DNA of 64,000 bases. Origin: an uncultured Rhizobiaceae group bacterium. Its GTDB lineage: Bacteria > Pseudomonadota > Alphaproteobacteria > Rhizobiales > Rhizobiaceae. Positions 25,792-34,360 of this stretch are shown here, one piece after another (the stretch's first letter is position 1; the number at the start of each line of letters is the position of its first letter). The stretch spans positions 1 through 64,000 of the forward strand of contig CALIOE010000030.1 of NCBI GenBank assembly GCA_938044775.1. Reading direction: 5' to 3'. The notes beneath the pieces were generated by a model. The model made no database searches. It saw nothing but the letters and a program-made list of their open reading frames with translations, and had not been told where the DNA came from. The position numbers and the translations under genes are program-made.

Positions 25792-26660
25792 CGCTGCCTC
25801 AATTTCGGATTAAGCGCATCGTTCAGCCCGTCACCGACCAGGGAGATTGCGAGAACGGTCACAAAAATCGCGACACCTGGGATGGTCACTGTGTAGCTTG
25901 CATCAAGAATGTACTGTCGGTTGGATCCGATGATCTGCCCCCAGCTGACAACGTTGGGGTCCGTCAAACCAAGAAAGCTGAGACCGGCTTCAAACAAAAT
26001 CGCCGACCCCACCATCAATGCCGCCTGGACAATAATCGGGGGCAGTGCGTTCGGCAGGATGACTCCGAAAATGAGCTTTCCATTCGACACGCCGGAGGCG
26101 CGCGAAGCCGTAACATATTCCAGCTCCCGGATGCGCAGGAACTCGGCACGGGTGATCCGCGCCACAGCCGGCCAGCTGACAACACCAATGGCAAATGTGA
26201 TCATAGGAAGGGAAGCGCCGAACAAAGCTACAATGACCATTGAAAACAGGAGAGTGGGAAGGACCTGAAAAAACTCGGTGAACCGCATCAGTGCCTCTTC
26301 GACCAACCCGCCATAGAATCCAGCCACAGCGCCGACTGTGATTCCGATTAACACGGTAATCAGAGCAGCCGACAACCCGATGGCAATGGACACTCGTGCG
26401 CCATGCAGCAGCATGGAGACGAGATCACGCCCGAGGTAGTCGGTGCCGAGAAGATAACCTTCCTGACCCGGTGGCGAGAAAGGAGCCCAGACCATTTCAA
26501 ACGGATCACCGGCATAGACCATGGGTCCGAAAATGCCTGCCAGGATGATCAAGATCAGCATGATCAGGCCGGCAACCGCGGCATGGTTGCGGCGGAACAT
26601 TTCGAATGCTTCGGAAAACGGCGATCGGGCCTTTTCGATTTTCTCGTCTTCGACGCTCAT
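25788..26660 (-). CDS. Peptide-type ABC transporter permease (OppC-like)
   Basis: The 290-residue inner-membrane protein has a cytoplasmic N-terminus (EAFEMFRRNHAAVAGLIM) and the binding-protein-dependent permease EAA loop (RASGVSNGKLIFGVILPNALPPIIVQ). GTDYLGRDLVSMLLHGARVS is typical of the OppC/DppC branch. It overlaps its neighbours by four bases at each end. Confidence 0.94.
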   Translation of the reverse strand: MSVEDEKIEKARSPFSEAFEMFRRNHAAVAGLIMLILIILAGIFGPMVYAGDPFEMVWAPFSPPGQEGYLLGTDYLGRDLVSMLLHGARVSIAIGLSAALITVLIGITVGAVAGFYGGLVEEALMRFTEFFQVLPTLLFSMVIVALFGASLPMITFAIGVVSWPAVARITRAEFLRIRELEYVTASRASGVSNGKLIFGVILPNALPPIIVQAALMVGSAILFEAGLSFLGLTDPNVVSWGQIIGSNRQYILDASYTVTIPGVAIFVTVLAISLVGDGLNDALNPKLRQR

Positions 26661-27637
26661 GTCTTACCTCGCAACCGAGGATCGATCAGACGCAGCACCA
26701 GGTCAGTCAGCAGGTTGCCAACAATCACGACAAGCGCCGAAAAGAACAGGATCCCGAGAATCGTCGGCGTATCGCGCGCCAGAATGCTTTGTAGCGCCAG
26801 CGTCCCGAGTCCGGGCCAGCTGAACACGGTTTCAACCAGAACTGCGCCCGAAATCACGGCGGAGAACTGCAGGCCAGCGAGCGTCACAACGGGCGAAAGC
26901 GAGTTCTTGAGCGCGTGCTTCATGACAATCTCGCGCTCCGACAGGCCCTTGGCCTTGGCGGTTCGAATATAGTCAGACCCCAGCACTTCCATCATGCTGG
27001 CACGGCACAGGCGCGAGTAGAGCGCCAGAAATATCGATGACAGGGTAATCACGGGCAGCACCATGTGCCTTGCAATATCCAGCGCTTTGGCGAAAAAACC
27101 TCCGGAGATCGTGACGTCCGACATGCCCGCAACCGGGAAAAGCGGTATCTTCAGTGAAAACGCTATCAGCAGCAGAATGCCCGTCCAGAACACCGGGGCT
27201 GCATAGCCGAAAAGAGCAAAAAACGTGACGAAATGGCTGGCGATCCCGTTGGGGTTCCGCGCAGAGTAAACACCCAGCAATACACCGACGACGAGCGCCA
27301 GCAACTGGGATGTAATCACCAGCAGGAGTGTGGCGGGCAGCTTTTCTGCAATCAGAGTCGTGACCGGCTGATTGTAAAAAAAGGAATAACCCAGGTCGAA
27401 GGTCAGCACGTTGCCAACATATTTTGCGAGCTGAATGAAAAATGGTTGATCCAGACCATAGTCCCGGCGGATCTGATCCATCGTTTCGGCGTCAGCGCCG
27501 CCCATCGATTGAGAAATGGTGTCCGCAACATCGCCAGGGGCCAGGTGCATCATGGAAAAGTTCAGCACCAGCACCGCTATCAACAGCAGTACCGCATACA
27601 AAGTGCGCTGAAGTAACGGGGTGATAAAGTTCATCAT
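26657..27637 (-). CDS. Peptide-type ABC transporter permease (OppB-like)
   Basis: The 326-residue permease has six membrane segments and the EAA loop TAKAKGLSEREIVMKHALKNSLSPVVTLAG, with the GAVLVETVFSWPGLG stretch of OppB/DppB. It pairs with the OppC-like permease. Two adjacent ATG codons start the gene. It lies 58 bases after the binding-protein gene, and a strong hairpin fills that gap. Confidence 0.94.
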   Translation of the reverse strand: MMNFITPLLQRTLYAVLLLIAVLVLNFSMMHLAPGDVADTISQSMGGADAETMDQIRRDYGLDQPFFIQLAKYVGNVLTFDLGYSFFYNQPVTTLIAEKLPATLLLVITSQLLALVVGVLLGVYSARNPNGIASHFVTFFALFGYAAPVFWTGILLLIAFSLKIPLFPVAGMSDVTISGGFFAKALDIARHMVLPVITLSSIFLALYSRLCRASMMEVLGSDYIRTAKAKGLSEREIVMKHALKNSLSPVVTLAGLQFSAVISGAVLVETVFSWPGLGTLALQSILARDTPTILGILFFSALVVIVGNLLTDLVLRLIDPRLRGKT

Positions 27638-27657
27638 CGCCGATCAATTGGTGAGCC

Positions 27658-27681
27658 GGCGCGACCCTTACGGGCCGCGCC
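27658..27681 (-). other. Intercistronic hairpin after the binding-protein gene
   Basis: The leftward transcript can form a 10-bp stem (GGCGCGGCCC with GGGTCGCGCC, one G-U pair) closed by a GTAA tetraloop, sited between the binding-protein stop and the first permease. No T tract follows. Such stems protect the 3' end of binding-protein message in transport operons, so that the binding protein outnumbers the permease. Confidence 0.7.
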
Positions 27682-27695
27682 AGGGTGGACGGAAC

Positions 27696-29270
27696 CTATT
27701 TCAGAAATGTTCTGTCCATGGGCGAACTGGAGGCCCAGATGCCCAGAGGCGGATTGCCGACTTTGTCGCTGTAAACCGTGTGATAGGGCAGGGTGTTCAG
27801 CCAGTAGACCGGTAACTCTTCAGAGGTGATTTTCTGGAACTCAGCGTAAAGCGCCTTGCGCTTGTCTGCATCGGCTTCCTTTCCGGCTGCTTCCAGAAGT
27901 TCGTCAACTTTGGCGTTTTTGTATTGCTGGGTATTGGACCAGATAACGCCCTTTTTGATATTTGAAGACTGATAGGTGCGGTGCACACCGATTGCCGGGT
28001 CACCCCAATTAAACACGGTATCCATCGTCATCTGAAAATCGTGTCCACCAACACGCTTGGCCCAGGTCGGGAAGTCGGCTGACGCGCGTACCGAGACATC
28101 GATGCCGACCTTTTTGAGCGCGGCCTTAATATACTCAGCCTGCGGCTTCATGCTTGGCCATCCGAAGTCGATGGTCAGACCAAATCGCGTACCGTCACCG
28201 TCTTTTTTCAATCCGGCTTCGTCAAGCAGAGCATTGGCCTTTTCGAGATCAAGATCGTAACCGTTCACATCGGCGTTGTAGAGCGGGCTGCCGGGATGAA
28301 TGCCTGTTTTGGCTTCGTCAGCGGTACCCAGCATGATGGCTTTCATGATGAAATTCTTATCGACCGCATATGCTATGGCCTGACGCACCTTTGGATCGGC
28401 CGTCGGGCCTTCGACCGTATTGAATGCCAGCCAATCCAGGGCGCCAATCGCTGCGTAGCCGTCTGGTGTAACTGTCAGGTTATCAACCTTTTTGAGACGG
28501 TTGATGTTGCGAACCGTGTTGACGAAGGTCGCCATGTGCAGTTCACCGTTTTCCAGACCAATGGATGCAGCCGACTGATCCTTGATGATGCGCATGACAA
28601 TCTTGTCGAGATAAGGCCGGCCTTCAATAAAAAAGCCGTCGTAGCGCTCGAGAATGACGTGTTCGTCACGTTTGAATTCTGTCAGCTTGAACGGGCCGGA
28701 ACCGACAACATTTTCCGAATTCTGCGGATGGGCCTTGGGGTCCTGTCCGTCGCCGTAAACGTGTTTGGGAATGATCGGCATGAGCTGGGACGACATCGCC
28801 AGCATCAGAGCCGGATGCGGTTGTGACAACTTCAGGACCGCCGTATGTGCGTCAGGTGTTTCGACAGCCGTAACCGGCGCAAACATAGATTTGAATGGGT
28901 GGTTTTCCTGAATCGTCTTGACCGAGAACGCAACATCTTCCGATGTAATCGGCTTGCCGTCATGGAAAGTGGCATTTTTTACCAGCTTCAGTGTAACTGA
29001 CAATCCGTCGTCCGAAGTTTCCCACGACTCCGCCAGATAGGGCTGAGGCGTCCAGTCCTCATCATAACGCAGGGGCGCGGCAAAGAGCTGCGCGCCCGGA
29101 GCCCCGGTAACAACACCAGACTGGACAGCGGGGTTCAGATGGCGTGGAGTCTGGAAGAGCACGCTGATCAGCGTACCGCCTTTCTTCGGCTCGTCGGCCG
29201 CCAATGCAGCGGATGCAACGACAGACACCAGTGCCGTTGCCACTACAAGGCTTTTCAATATGCTTTTCAT
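27696..29270 (-). CDS. Periplasmic dipeptide/oligopeptide-type binding protein
   Basis: The 524-residue family-5 solute-binding protein has a signal peptide (MKSILKSLVVATALVSVVASAALA). Its mature sequence begins DEPKKGGTLISVLFQTPRHLNP, and ESWETSDDGLSVTLKLVKNATFHDGKPITSEDV is the family signature. It captures substrate for the OppBCDF-like complex; substrates of the family include peptides, opines, betaines and nickel. GGAGAATCAC precedes the ATG. It heads the operon and is divergent from the amidohydrolase gene across a 25-bp dyad. Confidence 0.94.
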   Translation of the reverse strand: MKSILKSLVVATALVSVVASAALAADEPKKGGTLISVLFQTPRHLNPAVQSGVVTGAPGAQLFAAPLRYDEDWTPQPYLAESWETSDDGLSVTLKLVKNATFHDGKPITSEDVAFSVKTIQENHPFKSMFAPVTAVETPDAHTAVLKLSQPHPALMLAMSSQLMPIIPKHVYGDGQDPKAHPQNSENVVGSGPFKLTEFKRDEHVILERYDGFFIEGRPYLDKIVMRIIKDQSAASIGLENGELHMATFVNTVRNINRLKKVDNLTVTPDGYAAIGALDWLAFNTVEGPTADPKVRQAIAYAVDKNFIMKAIMLGTADEAKTGIHPGSPLYNADVNGYDLDLEKANALLDEAGLKKDGDGTRFGLTIDFGWPSMKPQAEYIKAALKKVGIDVSVRASADFPTWAKRVGGHDFQMTMDTVFNWGDPAIGVHRTYQSSNIKKGVIWSNTQQYKNAKVDELLEAAGKEADADKRKALYAEFQKITSEELPVYWLNTLPYHTVYSDKVGNPPLGIWASSSPMDRTFLK

Positions 29271-29350
29271 GTGATTCTCCCTGATAATTGACCCGGCTAT
29301 TCCCATATCGCCGGACCTTCCCCTGAAGCAAAGCAAAGAAAGGGCTGAAC

Positions 29351-29375
29351 CACAATCGGAAAAATTCTGATTGTG
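29351..29375. promoter_or_regulatory. 25-bp dyad between the transporter and amidohydrolase genes
   Basis: CACAATC (29351-29357) and GATTGTG (29369-29375) are perfect inverted arms, and the inner GAA and TTC also pair, so 20 of 25 bases are symmetric about a 3-base centre. It lies 80 bases from the transporter start and 43 from the amidohydrolase start, a fitting place for a shared operator. No regulator gene adjoins, so the protein that binds is unknown. Confidence 0.6.
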
Positions 29376-29418
29376 CGAAACCTGGAAGCCTGAAAAGCTC
29401 GCGCCTTAAATTGGAGGG

Positions 29419-31062
29419 ATGTTTGTGACCACGATCTATAATGCCAGAAAAGTCATCACCATGAATCCGGCCAGACCCGAGGTGAGCCATGTTGCCGTCC
29501 GGGATGGACGTGTGCTCGGGGCAGGCTCGCTGGAAGAGCTGGGCCGTTGGGGCGACTATGAGCTGGACGAGCGATTTTCGGACAAAGTCCTGATGCCAGG
29601 GCTGGTTGAAGGTCACGCTCATACAATGGAAGGCACCCTCTGGCGTCACACCTATTGCGGGTTTTTTGATCGCATGGACCCGGCCGGGAAAACCTGGCCC
29701 GGATTGAAATCCATCAATGCAGTCCTCGACCGGTTGTCCGAAGTTGAGGCTACTCTGGAAAGTCCGGACGCGCCGCTTCCTGGCTGGCAACTCGATCCGA
29801 TCTATTTCGACAATCAAAGGGTAACCCGGCACGATCTGGATAAAGTCTCGTCGACGAGGCCAATCGGCGTCATGCATGCTTCCGGGCATATTATGAACGT
29901 TAACACCAGGGCGCTGGAGCTTGCCGGACTTCTCAAGCCAGGCCTGAATCATCCTGGCATTCCGCTTGGCAAAGATGGACTTCCTGAGGGTGAGCTACGT
30001 GGCCCTGATGTGATGACCCCCGCTGGCATTCATGTCGGTTTCGACCGGGACATGCTGGCTTGTGATGAAAGGGGATTGCGTGACTTTGCTAAGCTTTGTG
30101 TGCGGTCCGGCGTAACCACAGTGACTGATCTTGCATCGCGCCTCAGCGACGATGCTGCCGATATGATGCTGCAGGTAACCGGCGAAAAAGACTATCCGGC
30201 CCGTGTAGTGCCGCTGCGTTTTTTCCACGGGCTTACCCCGAAAGAACTGATCGACCACGCAACCAGCCTCAAGGCGCGGAGCACCGATCGCCTGCGCCTC
30301 GGCATGATAAAGGTGGTTGCTGATGGCTCCATTCAGGGTTTCACAGCCCGTTTGCGGCAACCGGGATATCACAACGGTGCACCCAATGGCATGTGGTACG
30401 TGGCACCGGAACATTTGCGGGAGATCTATGACCGCGCTTTAGCAGCCGGTCTTCACGTCCACACGCATACCAACGGCGATGAAGCGACACAGCTGGCAAT
30501 CGAGACCCTGGAGCAAGCGCTGCAGAAATGTCCGGCGCCGGATCACCGTTTCACTCTGCAACATTGTCAGTTGGCCGATGCGGCGCAGTTCCGCAAAATG
30601 TCAAAACTCGGAATGTGTGTGAACCTGTTTGCCAATCATCATTTCTATTGGGGCGATGAGCACTATCGCCTGACTGTCGGACCCGAGCGTGCGGAACGCA
30701 TGAATGCCTGCCGCACCGCGCTGGCCAACGATCTGCCCATGGCAATTCACTCCGACGCACCCATCACACCACTGGGGCCTCTCTTCACTGCCTGGTGCGC
30801 GGTGAACCGGATCACCTCATCGGGCCGGGTACAGGGCGAATATGAGCGTATTGAAGTGTCGGATGCTCTCTATGCGATTACCCTGGGCGCCGCGCATACG
30901 CTGAAGCTGGATGGCGAAATCGGCTCCATCGAAGCGGGAAAACATGCAGACTTCGCGGTGCTCGAGGACGATCCGACAAGCGTTGGCGGGGACAAGCTGA
31001 AAGACATCAGGGTCTGGGGCACTGTTCAGGGGGGCCGCATCTTCGAGGCTGCCCGGATTTGA
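29419..31062 (+). CDS. Amidohydrolase family protein (YtcJ-like, amidohydrolase 3)
   Basis: The 547-residue protein has the metal-dependent amidohydrolase barrel: HxH in LVEGHAHTMEG, later metal histidines in HVHTHTNGDEA and LQHCQLAD, and catalytic Asp in IHSDAPITP, with the small beta-domain formed by N- and C-terminal ends (ADFAVLEDDP). It hydrolyses an amide, or a related C-N bond, on an unknown substrate. No signal peptide is present. It is divergent from the transporter, which suggests it works on the imported compound, and its stop overlaps the CobW gene start. Confidence 0.9.
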   Translation: MFVTTIYNARKVITMNPARPEVSHVAVRDGRVLGAGSLEELGRWGDYELDERFSDKVLMPGLVEGHAHTMEGTLWRHTYCGFFDRMDPAGKTWPGLKSINAVLDRLSEVEATLESPDAPLPGWQLDPIYFDNQRVTRHDLDKVSSTRPIGVMHASGHIMNVNTRALELAGLLKPGLNHPGIPLGKDGLPEGELRGPDVMTPAGIHVGFDRDMLACDERGLRDFAKLCVRSGVTTVTDLASRLSDDAADMMLQVTGEKDYPARVVPLRFFHGLTPKELIDHATSLKARSTDRLRLGMIKVVADGSIQGFTARLRQPGYHNGAPNGMWYVAPEHLREIYDRALAAGLHVHTHTNGDEATQLAIETLEQALQKCPAPDHRFTLQHCQLADAAQFRKMSKLGMCVNLFANHHFYWGDEHYRLTVGPERAERMNACRTALANDLPMAIHSDAPITPLGPLFTAWCAVNRITSSGRVQGEYERIEVSDALYAITLGAAHTLKLDGEIGSIEAGKHADFAVLEDDPTSVGGDKLKDIRVWGTVQGGRIFEAARI

Positions 31063-31973
31063 ACCTGCCGGTCACAATTGTTGGCGGATATCTCGGCGCG
31101 GGCAAAACCACCCTGGTCAATCACCTGCTGCGCAACGCCAATGGCGCGCGGCTTGCTGTTCTGGTCAATGAGTTTGGCGAATTACCAATTGATGAGGATC
31201 TCATAGAGGCCCAGGACGACATGATGATCAGCATTGCCGGCGGTTGCGTGTGTTGCAGCTACGGCAACGATCTGACGCTGGCGATGCTGGACATGACCAG
31301 GATGCAGCCGCGGCCCGACCATGTGATCCTCGAAGCCAGCGGTGTTGCCATCCCGGGTGCCATTGCCGCCGCCGTTTCCCTATTGCCGGATTACGGGATT
31401 GACGGGGTCGTCGTACTGGCCGACGCCGAATCCATTCGGGACAGGGCGGACGATCGCTACATGGGTGATACGATCGAGCGTCAGTTGCTCGATGCCGATA
31501 TTGTGGTGCTCAACAAAACCGACCTCGTCTCACCGGATCATTTGCGGCAAACGAAAACCTGGCTGGAGGCGCAGCCGGGAAATGCCCGTATTCTCGATGC
31601 TGTATCAGGCAAGGTTGAGCCAGCTGTGCTGCTCCAAGCTGCATTCGACCGCGAATGGAAAGAAAACACCCCGGGCTCCCATGCAACAGGCTCCTTCCGG
31701 ACAGAAAGTCTGGTGATCGAACATGTCGTCGATGTTGAACAATTTGCGCGGGAACTGACGACCACGATGCCGTGGCTGATACGCTCAAAAGGCTTTATCA
31801 AAGCCACAGACGGTGTGATGAAGACACTTCAGATCGTTGGCCACCGCTGGACCATATCGGACGCGCCAGACGGTGTGGCTGCAGGTCTTGTTGTCATCGG
31901 TCCCAGCGAAACCTTTGATCTGGAAGCCGTAAAGTCGCTTGCAGCTGCATCTCTGACGGAAGCGCTCCGCTAA
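31059..31973 (+). CDS. CobW/COG0523 family GTPase (metallochaperone)
   Basis: The 304-residue GTPase has Walker A GGYLGAGKTT, the metal-binding CxCC motif in GGCVCCSYG, VILEASGVA as Walker B region and the guanine motif NKTD. These proteins deliver zinc, cobalt or another metal to client enzymes. The start is a TTG that overlaps the amidohydrolase stop (TTGA, 31059-31062), so the pair is translationally coupled and the amidohydrolase is the likely client. It is tail-to-tail with the alpha/beta-hydrolase gene with a four-base overlap. Confidence 0.92.
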   Translation: MNLPVTIVGGYLGAGKTTLVNHLLRNANGARLAVLVNEFGELPIDEDLIEAQDDMMISIAGGCVCCSYGNDLTLAMLDMTRMQPRPDHVILEASGVAIPGAIAAAVSLLPDYGIDGVVVLADAESIRDRADDRYMGDTIERQLLDADIVVLNKTDLVSPDHLRQTKTWLEAQPGNARILDAVSGKVEPAVLLQAAFDREWKENTPGSHATGSFRTESLVIEHVVDVEQFARELTTTMPWLIRSKGFIKATDGVMKTLQIVGHRWTISDAPDGVAAGLVVIGPSETFDLEAVKSLAAASLTEALR

Positions 31974-32761
31974 TGCGGCAGGAATGCGGTCAGCCGATCA
32001 ATGAATTCCTTCGGCTGGTCCCAGTGAACTGAATGGCCCGCTTCAGGGATTTCCGCAATTGTGAGGTTCGGAACGTCTTTCAGGGAGTCCGCGATGGCCG
32101 TTGGGGAGAACATCAGATCCAGTTCTGCGGCTATGGCAAATACCGGCATTTTGAGTCTGGCCGGATCGCCGGATTGATGACCGGCAAGAGCATCAACCTG
32201 GAGCCGCATACATCCGACGGATTGCCGGTACGGATAATCCATCGACATCTCAACCGCTAACTCAACCGCCCGCGGATCGTCGAAGAAGCCGGGAACGAAC
32301 AGCCAGTGGAAAAACGTTCTAAACCACAATTCTTCGGCAGTTCCGACCTCCCGCAACCGCACCAGATTTTCGACCAGAGCCAGATCACGCGCGTTGTGGT
32401 GGGCCTTCGAACAGGCAACAATCAGATGATCCACGCGGTCAGGGAAACGGCCGGCCAAATCCGCCGCGACCAATCCACCCATGGAATGGCCAAGAATGTG
32501 GGCCCGTTCGATCTGCAGCGCATTGAGCAGTGCCGCACAATCGTCCGCCATCTGAGCGATCGAGACTGGTCCATCGACTTTCTGCATACGTCCCGCCGCA
32601 CGATTGTCGGGCAAGATCAGCCGGTATTTCTTTGCCAGGTCCGGGACAATCGGCGCCCAGCTGGCACCGTCGCTTGCAAGCCCGGCGATCAACATCAAAG
32701 GCGGACCATCGCCTGCGGTTTCGTAATGCATTTCAATGTCGTTGATCGCGATTTGGGGCAT
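31970..32761 (-). CDS. Alpha/beta-hydrolase
   Basis: The 263-residue protein has an alpha/beta-hydrolase fold with nucleophile elbow LGHSMGGLV, acid near AAELDLMFSP and histidine in EAGHSVHWDQ; the oxyanion segment is LIAGLASDG. Such enzymes cleave esters, lactones or C-C bonds such as 3-oxoadipate enol-lactone. The ATG (MPQIAINDIEMHYE) follows GGAAAG; a longer frame adds eight weakly supported residues. It is divergent from the TTC38-like gene. Confidence 0.88.
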   Translation of the reverse strand: MPQIAINDIEMHYETAGDGPPLMLIAGLASDGASWAPIVPDLAKKYRLILPDNRAAGRMQKVDGPVSIAQMADDCAALLNALQIERAHILGHSMGGLVAADLAGRFPDRVDHLIVACSKAHHNARDLALVENLVRLREVGTAEELWFRTFFHWLFVPGFFDDPRAVELAVEMSMDYPYRQSVGCMRLQVDALAGHQSGDPARLKMPVFAIAAELDLMFSPTAIADSLKDVPNLTIAEIPEAGHSVHWDQPKEFIDRLTAFLPH

Positions 32762-32796
32762 GACTTTCCGGTTGCCATTTGTCACTCTTGCTGGCG

Positions 32797-32810
32797 TAGA
32801 GCATGCTCTA
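32797..32810. promoter_or_regulatory. 14-bp perfect palindrome in a divergent promoter region
   Basis: TAGAGCATGCTCTA is exactly self-complementary and lies 36 bases from the alpha/beta-hydrolase start and 51 bases before the TTC38-like start. A weaker pair of arms (CACTCT at 32783, AGAGTG at 32815) surrounds it. The location fits an operator; the binding protein is unknown. Confidence 0.5.
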
Positions 32811-32861
32811 TTCCAGAGTGAGGTGCCAGCACAGCTGGCTGTTCAGTGAAAGGGAAATCTG

Positions 32862-34196
32862 ATGTTTAAGGACCTGCAGGGAAACTCTCTTTCTGGCGCA
32901 ACATCTGAGACGTGCGACCTTTTCGGCCAGGCTCTGGCGGAATTCAACATATACCGCGGTGATCCCGTGCGCTTGCTGGGCAGAGCGATAAAGGAAAGCC
33001 CGGAATTCATCATGGCGCATGTACTCAAGGCGTGGCTCTTTGCCCTGGCAACAGAACCCGGCGCAACATCTGTCGCTCGCTCCATTGTCGATGATGTAAA
33101 GACATTGAAATGCAACGACCGCGAAAACTCCCATCTGGCGGCGCTGGCGCTGTTGTTGCAGGGCGGCTGGACTGATGCCGCACTTCATCTCGAGCACCAC
33201 AACATGCGCTATCCGCATGACATGGTGGCACTTCAAATCGGGCATCTGATTGACTTCTACCGGGCCAGCGCACGCGGTCTTCGTGATCGAATTGCTCGCG
33301 CCCTGCCCCGATGGTCCGATGACATGCCGGGCTATTCTGTCGTTCTGGGAATGTATGCATTCGGCCTCGAGGAAGCCGGCGACTATGAGCGGGCAGAAGA
33401 CTTCGGCAGACAGGCCCTGGATCTGCAGCCGCTGGATTCGTGGGCACATCATGCGGTTGCTCACGTGATGGAGATGCAGGGGCGCGCCGAAGACGGTATC
33501 GGCTGGATGAAAGCCCGCGAGCCGCACTGGACCGGCGACGACAATTTCTTTCAGGTGCACAACTGGTGGCACAATGCGCTCTACCATCTGGAGCTGGAAC
33601 GTGGCGACGAAGTACTGGCGCTCTACGACGGACCGATCTGGGGAGAAGGCCGCACGCTGGCGCTGGACAATCTGGACGCTTCGGCGCTGCTTTGGCGGGT
33701 CCATCTGGCAGGCCACGATGTGGGCGATCGCTGGGACGCCGTTGCTGATGCCTGGGAGCCTCATGCGGATGGCGAACTTTACCCGTTCAATGACTGGCAT
33801 GCCGCAATGAGCTATCTGGGAGCTGGTCGCGGCGCAGAAGTTGAGCGCATTCTTGCCCAGTACCGCAACCAGACCACTCCAGATACTGAAACCGCCGAAT
33901 GGGCGCGGAGAACCGGCCTGCCCCTGATCGAAGGTTTCGCCGCGTTCTGGCAAGGCGACTACCAGACCGCGACGGAGCGGCTGCATGGCGCGCGCATGAT
34001 CACCAATCAGTTCGGCGGCAGCCACGCTCAGCGCGACGTTATTGACTGGACACTGACCGAAGCGGCAATTCGCGGAGGCCTGAAAGATATGGCAGAGGCC
34101 CTGGCAAACGAACGTCTGCAACTCAAGCCCCACAGCCCGGTCAACCGTGGATTTCTGTCACGCGCGCAGGCTCTGGAAACGCCCGCCCGATCCTAG
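32862..34196 (+). CDS. TTC38-family tetratricopeptide-like protein
   Basis: The 444-residue soluble protein resembles the TTC38 family found in bacteria and animals: an N-terminal YRGDPVRLLGRAIKESPEFIMAHVLKAWL segment, the conserved DSWAHHAVAHVMEMQGRAEDGIGWM, and HNWWHNALYHLELERGDEVLALYD. Helix pairs of TPR type run through it. Its role is unknown; the repeated His/Trp-rich core (NWWHNALYH) could bind a ligand or metal. It ends tail-to-tail with ccoS with a four-base overlap. AAGGGAAA lies before the start. Confidence 0.85.
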   Translation: MFKDLQGNSLSGATSETCDLFGQALAEFNIYRGDPVRLLGRAIKESPEFIMAHVLKAWLFALATEPGATSVARSIVDDVKTLKCNDRENSHLAALALLLQGGWTDAALHLEHHNMRYPHDMVALQIGHLIDFYRASARGLRDRIARALPRWSDDMPGYSVVLGMYAFGLEEAGDYERAEDFGRQALDLQPLDSWAHHAVAHVMEMQGRAEDGIGWMKAREPHWTGDDNFFQVHNWWHNALYHLELERGDEVLALYDGPIWGEGRTLALDNLDASALLWRVHLAGHDVGDRWDAVADAWEPHADGELYPFNDWHAAMSYLGAGRGAEVERILAQYRNQTTPDTETAEWARRTGLPLIEGFAAFWQGDYQTATERLHGARMITNQFGGSHAQRDVIDWTLTEAAIRGGLKDMAEALANERLQLKPHSPVNRGFLSRAQALETPARS

Positions 34197-34360
34197 CTGT
34201 TTCCGTTGGATGCATCTGGGCCTTGCTCGTCATCCAGAACACGCTGCGCCGCGCCATCCAGATCATCGTATTGCCCATTTTTCAGGCTCCAGAAAAATGC
34301 TGCAAGCCCAAGCGCGCCAAGGCCGAGGGCAATTGGAATCAGGAACAAGAGATGACTCAT
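34193..34360 (-). CDS. ccoS: cbb3 oxidase maturation protein CcoS
   Basis: The 55-residue protein is the small single-helix factor at the end of the ccoGHIS group: MSHLLFLIPIALGLGALGLAAFFWSL-like hydrophobic start, then a polar tail QYDDLDGAAQRVL. It helps insert heme and copper in cytochrome cbb3 oxidase. The start overlaps the ccoI stop by four bases. Confidence 0.93.
   Translation of the reverse strand: MSHLLFLIPIALGLGALGLAAFFWSLKNGQYDDLDGAAQRVLDDEQGPDASNGNS

Noticed and set aside
32808-34133. 441-codon minus-strand frame opposite the TTC38-like gene
   Set aside because: Very long, but it is fully antisense to a gene with a recognised family pattern, has a cysteine- and Arg-rich composition without domains, and overlaps the palindromic promoter region.
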